Shown here in pieces: positions 13,601 to 25,400 of a stretch of 64,000 nt of DNA; the stretch's first letter is position 1, and the number at the start of each line of letters is the position of its first letter. The DNA lies in the NCBI GenBank assembly GCA_018350325.1, contig JAEVLN010000016.1:920018-984017 (forward strand), written 5' to 3'. A program made the translations under genes and the position numbers. Origin of the DNA: Globodera rostochiensis. Taxonomy: Eukaryota > Nematoda > Chromadorea > Rhabditida > Heteroderidae. A model generated the notes under the pieces. The model was given only the letters and a program-made list of their open reading frames with translations. It had not been told where the DNA came from and ran no database searches.

Positions 13601-13936
13601 TACCTAGTCTCTCTAGACGTTTATTCGATTCGTTGACAAACCCGGAAATGGGGGAAAACGAACGCGCAACACCACCACCCCCTCACTCAGCAAGCAGTTC
13701 AGCACAGTGTCCATGCATTCATTCATTGTTTTTAGGGGTTGACAAACAAAAAAGTGCGGTGTGTGTGCGTGAATGAATCACACACAAACAAACATACACC
13801 ACACAAAGAAAATTCGATTGGCGAGTGCCATTTCGTTTTTTCATTTTTTCGTTCGTTCGTTTTGTCTCACAACAAAAAAATGTTCCTCTCCCGTCCGTCC
13901 AGTCCGTCTCCGTCATTATTTTACACAGAATTGATC

Positions 13937-14080
13937 AGGCCCCCTCCCAAAACGTCATGATTTGGCGTGATCCGTGATCAGGCCCCCTCCCAAAACGTCA
14001 TGATTTGGCGTGATCCGTGATCAGGCCCCCTCCCAAAACGCCATGATTTGGCATGATCCGTGATCAGGCCCCCCCCCCCC
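13937..14080. repeat. 43-bp satellite
   Basis: Three copies of a unit with TGATCAGGCCCCCTCCCAAA and ACGTCATGATTTGGCGTGAT. Confidence 0.9.
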
Positions 14081-14599
14081 CCCTCCCCAAAATCTCGGGG
14101 CGGATCAGAGAGCTTTTTTCCCAGCATGTCCATGCCTGACAAGTTTGTGATCATATCCAGCATTTTAAGGCACTAAATGCTAGTGTAATCCAACTCCGGT
14201 TTGGTCCCCCCGGGGGGTACCGATTCCATCAGTCCAACTCCGGGGTTTGGTGTTCCCATTCTTGAACAACCCCCAACACTCTACTGACACTGATCATCGT
14301 TCTGTTCAAAAATTCGAGAACTTTTTCCCCACAAAATGTTGCACCACCCCCCCCCCCCCCTCCAAATTTTTTGGGAAAAAATGTTTTTTTTTTTTAAATC
14401 TTTGTTTGTTCTCGAACACTGTGCTACTGCTGCTGCAATTTGCGCGATGATTTCAGTTCATTTTCTGTGCTCTTTGTTTCTTCACGCCCGTGTGATCATT
14501 TGCCCCAGAAAAACTGTTCCTTAAAAAGGGTAAATTACCAACCACCAGCAGCAGCAGCAGTGCGGCGCGCGCACACACAAATTTCCGTAAAAGCATTGG

Positions 14600-15060
14600 G
14601 AATTTATGACTGAGACTGACTGACTGATCGGAGGAAGAGCTCTCTCTCTCTCTGATCCTCTCTGATCAGCAGCAGCAGCTTATGACTGACTGACTGATCG
14701 GAGGAAGAGCTCTCTCTCTCTCTGATCCTCTCTGATCAGCAGCAGCAGCTTATGACTGACTGACTGATCGGAGGAAGAGCTCTCTCTCTCTGATCCTCTC
14801 AGCTACAGCAGCTTATGACTGACTGACTGATCGGAGGAAGAGCTCTCTCTCTCTGATCCTCTCAGCTACAGCAGCTTATGACTGACTAACTGATCGGAGG
14901 AAGAGCTCTCTCTCTCTGATCCTCTCTGATCAGCTACAGCAGCTTGTGACTGACTAACTGATCGGAGGAAGAGCTCTCTCTCTCTGATCCTCTCTGATCA
15001 GCAACAGCAGCAACTTATGACTGACTGACTGATCGGAGGAGGAGGCGGAGGAGGAAGAGC
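14600..15060. repeat. ~60-70-bp satellite
   Basis: Seven copies of a unit containing TGACTGACTGATCGGAGGAA, a CT run and TGATCAGCAGCAGCAGCTTA; CT and CAG subrepeats vary in length between copies. Confidence 0.92.
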
Positions 15061-15628
15061 ACTCTCTCTGATCAGCTACAGCAGCAACAGCAGCAGATCT
15101 GATCAGAACAAAAATGCAGCAGCTTTTCTTTTCGGAAAATCTGACCAGCAAAAAAGGGCGCAGATGCGTCTCCCGCTCCTCCTCCACTTTTCACTGTAAA
15201 ACGCTGCCTGCTGCCATTCATTCCCATCCCAAATTTTGCTTGCGCGTTTTGTGCTCTCACTCTGATCACCCCCAACCACCCAAATTCAATGCTGATCAGT
15301 TCATCTCCCCCCCCCCCCTCCACCCCCAAAAAATCTGTCCATTTTCGTTAATGTCATTATGCCTTTTATTCACCGCTCCAGCTCCACAACTCGACGATGA
15401 CCTTCCCCCCCCCCACCCCCCACCCCGTCAGCGGGTGGTTGGGTGGGTGGGTGGTCGTCCGTCGTTCGGGGAGATCACAAGGGGCAGGCAGCAGGCACTC
15501 TTAATGGTGGTGGTGGTGGTGGTACTGCTTGCCGGTGTTGGGGTGGGGGACCCCAAATTTTTTGTGTGTTTAATCTTTGATACACTCACTCACTTACTCA
15601 ATTCAACTCATTTTGGTTTGGTGTACAC

Positions 15629-15826
15629 CAAGATGGGCGCCGACGACCTCAGAACTCGGAAATCGGAATTCCGAAGCCTAAAAAAATGTCGGAAATCGGA
15701 ATTCCGGGGTCACAAAATTTTTCGGAAATTTGAAATCGGAATTCCTGGGTCACAAAATTTTTCGGAAATTGGAAATCGGAATTCCGACCCTAAAAATGTC
15801 GGAAATCGGAATTCCGTCCAGCCCTG
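15629..15826. mobile_element. hAT-type MITE
   Basis: An exact 8-bp duplication GTGTACAC lies at 15621-15628 and 15827-15834. The right end CCAGCCCTG is the inverse of the CAGGGNTGG terminus shared with elements at 19808, 24759 and 29909; the left end (CAAGATGGGCG) has decayed. The interior repeats GGAAATCGGAATTCC. Confidence 0.8.
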
Positions 15827-16834
15827 GTGTACACCTTCCAAAAATGGTGAATGAATATCATCATCAAAAATGCAGAAACAAACGTTTTTGTTCGAGTGGT
15901 TGACTCATTAAATTATAAATAGTACATATTTAGTGTATAATTTTTAGTCTTTATCATCACCCTTAACGCTGCCCCCTCGTCCCCCTTTTTTTAATGAGCA
16001 AAAATGAACAAAAAAAAATGTTGCCCATTGATTAGGGATGCTCGAGAGTCTCGCCGGTCTCGGGTCTCGAGCATTCCCACCACTGGATTGTCGCGAAATT
16101 TGATTTATATTAAAAAAAAGAAACGAATTTTGGCATTTTAATCGATTTCAAAAAAAGCTAAAGAGAAATTTTAAGAGCCAAGAGGTCCGGGGAAAAGCTT
16201 TCGGAATTTTGAATTCAAAAAACAACCTTTTCCCGACACCAACCCACCCAACACATTTATGTTGCCCGTAGGCATGCTGCGGGGATTGTCCCCGCTTTTC
16301 CCCTTCCCCGTCGTCCGTCCCCGCCGACTGAAGGCTGAAAAACTCTGATTAAAACACACACCCCGAACTTTGATCACTTTTTGAATATTTGATCATTATA
16401 TTAGTCTCTTAAAACTCTTAAAATTCCTAATAATTAATTATTGGCTATATATGGGGGGGGGGGGGCTTTAAAAGTGGTGGCTAGTGCTAATGAGAGAGTG
16501 TGTGTGTGTGACATCTGTGCCAACATCGGCGGGACTGAATGAATATGAATGAATTAATTATATTTATTTATTTATTATAAATTTTGCTTTTTATTACGAT
16601 TAGCGCTTTTGGAGAGAAAAAGTTTTTTTTCTTCCATTTTTTACATTAATTTAATTTTTGTTTATGCCGTGGCATATGCTTAATTGTCTCTCACGTTGTG
16701 TTGGGGTGCCCCCGCTAAATCCATGAAGAAAACTTCGGCATCTTCCGAATTTTTTGGCATTTTTTTGGCCACAAAATTCCCCCAACCCCCGACCCCTGTG
16801 ATTCTCAAATCCCCGATCCCGTCGTCTCTATAAG

Positions 16835-17325
16835 TCTCAAAATCCCAATCCCGGCGAAATCATTACTTCAAAATCCCAATCCCGGCAAAATCTTTACTTC
16901 AAAATCCCAATCCCGGCAAAATCTTTACTTCAAAATCCCAATCCCGGCAAAATCTTGACTCGATCCCGTCGTCTCTATAAGTCTCGAATCCCAATCCCGG
17001 CAAAATCTTTACTCGATCCCGTCGTCTCTATGAATCTCAAATGCCAATCCCGACAAAATCATTACTTCAAAATGCCAATTCCGACAAAATCATTACTTCA
17101 AAATGCCAATTGGCAAAATCTTCACTCGATCCCGTCGTCTCTATGAATCTCAAATGCCAATTCCGACAAAATCATTACTTCAAAATGCCAATTGGCAAAA
17201 TCTTCACTCGATCCCGTCGTCTCTATGAATCTCAAATGCCAATCCCGACAAAATCATTACTTCAAAATGCCAATCCCGGCAAAATCTTCGCGTCTTCTCT
17301 ATGAATCTCAAATGCCAATCCCGAG
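16835..17325. repeat. satellite with CCCGTCGTCTCTAT
   Basis: Nested repeats of TCAAAATCCCAATCCCGGCA and CTCGATCCCGTCGTCTCTAT; a higher-order unit of about 110 bases is visible after 17000. Confidence 0.85.
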
Positions 17326-17924
17326 CTCGCCCTGGACTTTTCAAGATTCCAAGCTCCCTTTGTCTCTACATAAACACATTTGGGGAAGGGGGGGGGACGG
17401 AAGCCAACAAAAAAGCTCCCATATTTGCGCAAACAACAAAATGCCACACATGAAATTGCGTGTTTCAATTTTATGGGGGCGTGCAAAGACTTGCGAGACC
17501 GGGTGGGGGGGGGGGAGTGTAAAAATGAAGATGATGCTGAACAAGTACATGCACACCCCAACCACCAACCCAAGAAGCGGGGGGGGGGATGTACATGCAC
17601 ATATTTGAGGGGGGGGGGGAGATTAAGCCAGTTTTAATCTATTCGAACCCCCCACCTTCCCCCCCCCCCGCCCCCAAAATCCAACAAATCCAGCAAAAAC
17701 GCCCACCCAATGATGGACCTATTTTTAGGGGGGGGGGGGGTGCGTTGTTGCTTTTTTGCGCAAAAATTTTCCATCCACCCCTCAGGGGTCGAACCGGAAA
17801 TTGTATAGTCATGACGCCCCCCCCAGCAATGCCCCCAGCACTTTGTTGCACACTGAATGAGAGTGCTGCTTGCTTGGGTTGGCCTGGCCTGGCCTTGCTT
17901 CATCCTATTGCCCCCGCCACCCAA

Positions 17925-18535
17925 ACACTGCACATTCCCCGCTCCCCGCACATTCCCCGCTCCCCGCACATTCCCCGCCCCCGCACATTCCCCGCCCCCG
18001 GCACATTCCCGCCCCCGCACCTCCCCGCACACCCCAACCCCAACCCAAGAATTCCCCGGGGCGCACATTCCCCCCCCCACATATTCCCCGGGGGGGGGGA
18101 GATTCCCCGCCCCGTTAACATTCCCCCCACCTTCCCCCCCCCCCCGCCCCCCAAAAATTCCCACATCCCGAAAAAATCCCCGCCCCCCAATGATCCGCCT
18201 CCGTACATTCCCGGGGGGCCCCCGTTGCCCGCACATTCCCCGCGAAAAAAATTTTCCCCACCCCTTCCCCGGCTCCCGGGAAACATTCCCCGCCTCCGCA
18301 CTTTCCGCCCCCCCCGAAATTTGCCCCCGCACATTCCCCGCCCCCTGACATTGCCCGCCCCCCTTGGATTGGCCGGGCCTCCGCCTTCCCCCCTCCGCCA
18401 TTCCCCCGCACATTCCCCGCTCCCCGCACATTCCCCGCTCCCCGCACATTCCCCGCCTCCCGCACATTCCCCGCCCCCGCACATTCCCCGCCCCCCGCAC
18501 ATTCCCCGCCTCCTGCACATTCCCCGCCCCCGCCC
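17925..18535. repeat. 17-bp C-rich satellite
   Basis: Repeats of GCACATTCCCCGCNCCC, intact at both ends of the region and degenerate in the middle. Confidence 0.85.
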
Positions 18536-19249
18536 CCCGGCGCTCTTCAACTTTCAGCAGAGCACCCCACACATTAGAAGCAGTGCCAGCTGTCGTCAAA
18601 GTGTCGCCCCCCCCCAAATTGAAATGGCACTAATCCTCCTGCACATATACCAAATCCCCCCCCCCCCTCCATCAATCGGTTCGGGCGCTGTCCTGTTGGC
18701 TTTTCACATATGTCAATGTCACATCCCCTCCATCAAATTGGCCCAAAGTGCTCCGACAACAATCCATTTTATCATTGTTATTTTTACGAGGGTCCCCCCC
18801 CCCTCCCCCTCCCTCCCCTCCAGGCTTTTATGATGATCAATGAAAAGTGTCCAAAAATTGCATTTTTTTATTCTGAAATTTTAATCGAACGTTGTATTAA
18901 TTACTCTTGGGGGGTTGTTTAAATTTCGGTAATTCCGGGAACTGTTTTTTCCGGACATTGGGGGATCCAAATTGTCCAACTTTGAACTAGTTAGTGCTCG
19001 GACCGATCGAAATTCTCAATCGATCTCCGTAAATCTCGACGAGATTTTTGTTGTTGTTGAGAAATTCGATCGAAATCTCGATCGGTCATCAAGCTTGATC
19101 TTATTGTATATTTAAGCATTTTTTTAAATCATCATTAAATAGGAAAATTACGCAAAATTGCCATTCATTGTTTTCCCTTCTCCTTTTAAGGGCATAATAA
19201 TTGAACGAATTGTCGTCCGGTCCCCCACTCTGTTGTGTTGAGAACATTG

Positions 19250-19392
19250 ATGATCAACAACAACAGCAGCAACAACAACAACATCGTGACGACCACAGTT
19301 GTGACCACCTCGAATGGCATGGGGATCAACAACGGCATCATCACCGGCAGTTTTGGCCACCAAATGCAATCGAACACGTTGGCGACCAGTAA

Positions 19393-19424
<32 letters not shown>

Positions 19425-22400
19425 ACAGTAATGCCACCGCTGCCGCTTTGCTGGTTGCAGCAATGACAGCCGCTTCCAACTCACCGCCCGAACTGCACCA
19501 CCATCAACACCAACACCAACAGCACCACCAGCAACAACAGCAACACTTGGCGGCAGCAGCAGCAGCAGCAGCAGCAGTTGCGCACCAGCAGCAGCAGCAG
19601 TTGAGCCCGTTTTCGCCCCAGCAGATGCTGGCCGCGGCAGCAGCGGTGGCGGCAAGTCCACCCAATTTGGGTGAGTGCGTGGATAGAGAGAATGTGTACA
19701 CTTTTTGTGGGTGTACACAATATCAAGGGATGTACACCTACCTACCTAATGTGGATTTGCCGTACATTTTTGGGTCCGGCATTTTTGTTTTCTATAGTTA
19801 TTAGTACCAGGGCTGGGCAAAATTTTGGATTTCGTATTTTGGAAATTTCGGGATTTTAGGGTTTTCGGATTTTAAATCGTTTCGGATTTTTGAGGTTTCG
19901 GAAATTTCGGGATTTTAGGGTTTTCGGATTTAAATCGTTTCGGATTTTTGAGGTTTCGGAAATTTCGGGATTTTAGGGTTTTCGGATTTAAATCGTTTCG
20001 GATTTTTGAGGTTTTTAAAATTTCGGGATTTTAGGGTTTTCGGATTTCGGATTTTAAATCGTTTCGGATTTTCGGATATTTCGGAAATCTTCGGGTTTCG
20101 GATTTTATTTTCCAATTTTGCCCAGCCCTGGTTAGAAGAGTCCGGAATTATTGTTTTAAAAATTTTTTGGCTCAAGCAGGAGGTTCTTGAATTTTTTTTT
20201 CCCCCCCCCCCCCCCTCTAATTTTGTGTTGTCTCTTTTTTTTAAAAGAAACATTTTTTTGTTTCTTGCCCCAATTAGGTAGTAAATTATGCCAAGAAAAA
20301 GAGAGAAAAAAAACAGCAGAAAATTTGCAAGGGTTAGGGGGGGGGGACGCGCGGGGGGGGGCGGGCGCTTACACAAATTAGCGGCGGCGCCGGAAGGGCT
20401 GGCGGAAGAAAATGGCTTCTTCTTCTTCTGTTTTTGTGTGGCAGGGGGCCGCCGAACGCCGCCGCCGGCGCTATAAAAGGCGGGCGGGGGCGGTTGGTGC
20501 GGGCAGCAGCAGCAGCAGCTGCATCACATTTTATTCAAAAACATTTAATTGAATAAAATCCAAAAACAAATTCATTTGTAAATAAAAATGCAACATTTTT
20601 TTTTATTCAAATATTCAAAAAAGCAAAAAAACAAATTTTTTTTTATGCTTTTTGTTGTTGTTGTTAGAGGGTTACGCATAAATAGAATTAGGTGTAGTGG
20701 GTAATAATTAGTGCGCGGATTTTTATTTTTTTTAATGTTTTTTTTGCATATAAATCAATATTTGGCTTTTTTGAGAATAAATCAATATTTCGCAATTTTT
20801 CTGTAATAAATCAATATTTTAGGCATTTTCCCAAAATTCTTGAAGAAATTCAAAATTTCAGACACTTTTTCCCAAAATTTCTTAAGAAAAATGCAATAAA
20901 AACGAAAAATGTGCCCTTAAAATACTTTAAAAAATTTTCCAACTAAACACCCCTAAAATGACTTTTTCTTTGACCAAAAATCCACCCCCCAAAGATCGAC
21001 ATTTTTTCTTAAAATTTTTGATTTGATATTTTTTATAAATTTTTCAAGTACCTAGTTACATAAATAAAATTGAATTTTGTGCCCTTGAGCAAAATTAGCG
21101 GAGCATAAAATAATTTGCACAAATTTCTTTTTTCGCGCACCCTTTTAGCAACATTTAATTGAGCCTCCTAATAACCTTCAAAAACGGACGGATCACAGCA
21201 CTTCAAAAAATTAAAAATTACGTCTAGACCTTTTACTTTAAACTTTTTTAATCATTCACTCGCGCGCATTTTGAAATTTAAAAATTTGTTCTTTTTCATA
21301 CCTTCTTCTGTCCCGCGTATTTATACAGTGATATTTCGGGAAATCAGGAGTTGATCAGGCACTTATCTTGTGATCGGGAATGGTCCTGATCAGACATCGT
21401 GATCGGCTGATCAGACATGGTGAACGCCATGATAGGGGATGTTCTTGATCAGACATTGTGATCGAGGGAATTCTCTTGATCAGACATATCGTGATCGGAA
21501 ATGATCTGATCAGACATCGTGATTGGGAATGATCCTGATCAGGTATCGTGATCAGAAGTGATCCTGATCAGGCATCGTATCGGGAATGATCCTGATCAGG
21601 TACATGAGCGGGAATGATCTTGATCAAACCTATCATGATCGGGAATGATCTGATCAGACGACATCCTGACAGGGGATGACGCTGATATAATTTTGATCCT
21701 CTCATTTCAGCCGCCGTCCATCAACAGCTGAGCGCTGCTGCCGCTTTGTACAACAACAACAACAGCAACAGCAATTCGATTGGGTCGCCTGCCGCGGTGA
21801 ACGCCTCCGCCTTCTCGCGACTGTTGCCGCCATCTCCGCAACAGCAGCAGCAGCAGCACATGGCGCAGTCGACCGCAACGGTTGCCGCCCTAAGTCAGCT
21901 GATCGGCGCTGCGTCAATACCGTCCCCGCAGCAGTTCAGCCCAAGCATGTTGCAACCTGCACCGTCGACTGCTGTGCAGTCGTCACATCTTGGCAAGCTG
22001 GACAGCTTCTTTGCGCCTGGGTCGCCAGCAGCTGCACTGCTTCAGCTTGAGTTGTTGCGCAACACTACAGCGGTGGTGCCGCCGACGACGACGACGACGA
22101 TGCCAAACGGCAGTGCCACCTCCGGTGCCAGTGCACATTACGCTGCGCAACAACATGTGATTTTGTTTTTCTGAACCTCTAACTAATCAAGCTGATCTCA
22201 TGGCATGATCATGATCTGTGGGTCTGATTAGATTGTCAGATCACTACTGATCAGCAGAATCCTTTTATATTGACATTATGTCATTTTGTGCAAACTTTCA
22301 GTCGTCGCCAAGTCAACAGCAGCAGCAGCAGAGCAATGAGCTGGCGGCCGCACTGTTTGCCAGCCAGTTTCAACGTCATGCCACGCAGCTTCTCGGCGGC

Positions 22401-25400
22401 CCGGCAAGCCCTGCGGCGGCGGCTGCGGCGGCAATGTCGCTGCTGTCCCCGCTGGGCATCCAACACCACCACCACCAACAGCAACAGCAACAGCAGCAAC
22501 AACAACAGCAACAGCTTGCAAACGCTGCAGCTGCATTCATCCAACACCATCAGCAACAGCAGCAGGTGCGGGGTGGGGGGGGGGGAGTGACTCATTTAGA
22601 GGAGGACAGGACCGGGATTTTGGGAAAAACCGGGATCGGGATTGAGAAAATTGACTCATTTATATTAGAGTAGGACAGGACCGGGATTTTGGGAAAAACC
22701 GGGATCGAGATTGAGAAAATTGACTCATTTATATTAGAGGAGGACAGGACCGGGATTTTGGGAAAAACCGGGATCGAGATTGAGAAAATTGACTCATTTA
22801 TATTAGAGTAGGACAGGACCGGGATTTTGGGAAAAACCGGGATCGAGATTGAGAAAATTGACTCATTTATATTAGAGGAGGACAGGACCGGGATTTTGGG
22901 AAAAACCGGGATCGAGATTGAGAAAATTGACTCATTTATATTAGAGGAGGACAGGACGGGGATTTTGGGAAAAACCGGGATCGAGATTGAGAAAATTGAC
23001 TCATTTATATTAGAGTAGGACAGGACCGGGATTTTGGGAAAAACCGGGATCGAGATTGAGAAAATTGACTCATTTATATTAGAGTAGGACAGGACCGGGA
23101 TTTTGGGAAAAACCGGGATCGAGGGATTGAGCAAATTAAACACCCGGGATTTTATAAGGGGGAAAATTAATCAAATCTCGGTCAATAAAACCGGGACCGG
23201 GATTTTATAAGGAGGAGAATTCAGCCCCTAAATTAAATTGGAGACTTCAGTACCAGTCCCGATCTCGTCCTACTCTAATTTATAGAGAAGGAGATGTGCC
23301 GAACCGATTCGGCATCGGCTCTTACCAGCAGCATTCCGATCGGTGTAGAATTTCCAACACAGTTGATCAATTATTAGTAGTACTGGCCGGAGTAGTGCAG
23401 CCTCTGGGTTGGCGATCGTGTAATTAAGCGCCATAGATTGATCAAATGTTTTTCATCCGAGCTTTATTACAATTCGCGTCCCCCCCCCCGGGGGGAGGGG
23501 GGGGGGGCATAAGCATAAAAAATTTTTTCAAAAAATTTTTTACACCTCTCTGGTCTTTTGTTAAAAAAAATTTGAGCAATTTTCTTACACAAAAATCAAA
23601 ACAACTCCCCCCCCCCTCCCGACGGCGCATTTTGTCAGTCAGCGCCCAGCGCTGCCCCCCCCCGGTACCCCCCCCCCCCCCACCCCCCCCCCTCCCGGTA
23701 CCCCCCCCCCATAAAAGCTTCAAAAAAATGTTTTTGACAGAAACAATTTGATTCATTCCCCCAACCCCCCCCCCCCCCCTCCCCCCCCTCCATCTTTTTT
23801 GTTTTCTTTGTGTGTGTACTTTGAATTTTTGTCCCCCCCCCCCCCTCCCCCCCCAACTTCCCGGAAAATTTGTCACAGGGGCAAAATTGTGTTTATGTAT
23901 TGATCACCAAGCAAACAAATTTGAAACGGCGACATATATCTATGTGTACTTAACTCTTTTTTTTTTTTTTGCATAAAAAGCCAATTTAATAAATATAAAA
24001 ACGATTTTTTGACCATTTTTTCATACCATAACTTGTCTGTCTTCACTACTAATCAGAGTTCGGCGGGAGCGGGAGCCGCGACTCCCCCGCGGGGGATAAG
24101 TACGGGGCATTGCCAGCTCCCGTTAATTTGGAGACCAACGAGATTGAATTTTTAACGGGCCGGGATTTTAAACGAGATTTTCCACTGCTCCCGGTAAATC
24201 CAAACTCCCGCTCCCAGGTTGGCATTTTTTGTTTTTTTTGTTTTACCTCGACCGCTAATCTAATCACAATGGAGTAATTTTGTTTGATCATGGCTTCCGC
24301 AGAGACAATGAATGAGAGACATTACAATTACAGAATTTTGATTGACTAAAAAAACACTTAACATCTAAATCTCGAGAGGAAGCGCCTGGGGGGCTTAAAC
24401 CTCGAGAGGAAGCGCCTGGGGGCTGGTGGGGGGGGGGGGGGGGGGGCTCTGCGCACATATGGCAACCGGCTCTAAAAATATGGCATTTTTACGGCATCGA
24501 GGGTTCAAAAATATGGCATTTTTATGGCAGTTTTCTTAAGGAATTTTCAAAAAAAAAATGGAGAATTCTGCTTCACTTCTGAGGGTGGGGGTCGAGAAAA
24601 TTTTGAATTTTTTTCTTATTTGTTAAGAGATTTGCAACCAAAAAGTTCAAATTGTAAGAATCAAAGAGCACTTTTTTCGGGAAATCTCATTTGTTTCCCT
24701 TAAAAAGATGAAGAAATTTTCACAATGTTCTAAAATGTGGCAAAATTATGGCATACACCAGGGATGGGCAAAATTTCGGATCCGAAATTTCGGATTCCGG
24801 AAAATTTCGGGTTTTTGGCCGTTTCGGATTTCGGGTTTCGGAATTTAAGCAAAATTTCGGATTTTGCACCCCTAAGAATGGGATTTTTGAGACATGGAAA
24901 AGCTTGGTGTTGGTGTAGTGGTGAGTGGTTGGGCCGTTGAACTTTTGGTGTGGGTTCAGGTCCCCTACTATGTTAGTAATTTTTTCTGACTTTCTCTGAA
25001 CATTTACGGTCTACTATGTAAACAATTCCAGAAATTTTTTTAAATTTCCCATTTTTAAAAATATTTTAGATGACAATTCACAAGTTTTCATTTCATTTTT
25101 GATTGTAAAATTCGCTGAATATTTAAAAATTTATAACTTTGTTCAAAGTTGAGTGATCGTAAATTACTTTAGTGCCATAAAATGCAGAAAAGCCAATTTT
25201 CTTAACAAGATTCGTTAAAATTTTCAAAAAATTTTCCCGCCGGCGCCTACCGGCACCGCCGGACTCCTCCCAAAAAAGTGCCGATTTTTTAAATTTTGGT
25301 TGCAAATCTTTTAACAAATTGAGTCAAAATTCAAAATTTTCTCGGCGGCGCCTATCGGCACCGCTGACCCCATCCCCCCAGATCTAAAGCATAGTTCTCA

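Larger units (their letters stand above)
1..19249. other. gene-free satellite-rich region upstream of daf-12
   Basis: I find no supportable gene here. Open frames are long only where poly-C/poly-G tracts or short tandem repeats remove stops, and they are usually open on both strands and in several frames with no domain or plausible exon structure. The stretch holds many C or G runs of 8-20 bases, several satellites (listed separately), two TIR-type elements with target duplications and CAG/CTG microsatellites. It precedes the first supported daf-12 exon, so promoter and 5' untranslated exons of daf-12 may lie here, but I cannot place them. Confidence 0.6.

Noticed and set aside
15114..15854. 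246-codon frame upstream of daf-12
   Set aside because: It spans poly-C, a GGT run and a hAT MITE; no domain and no plausible exon structure.
17589..18833. 414-codon Pro/His-rich frame
   Set aside because: Generated by the CCCCGCACATTC satellite; composition is pure repeat translation.
22592..23143. 183-codon minus-strand repeat frame
   Set aside because: 69-bp intronic satellite; unit length divisible by 3 keeps the frame open.
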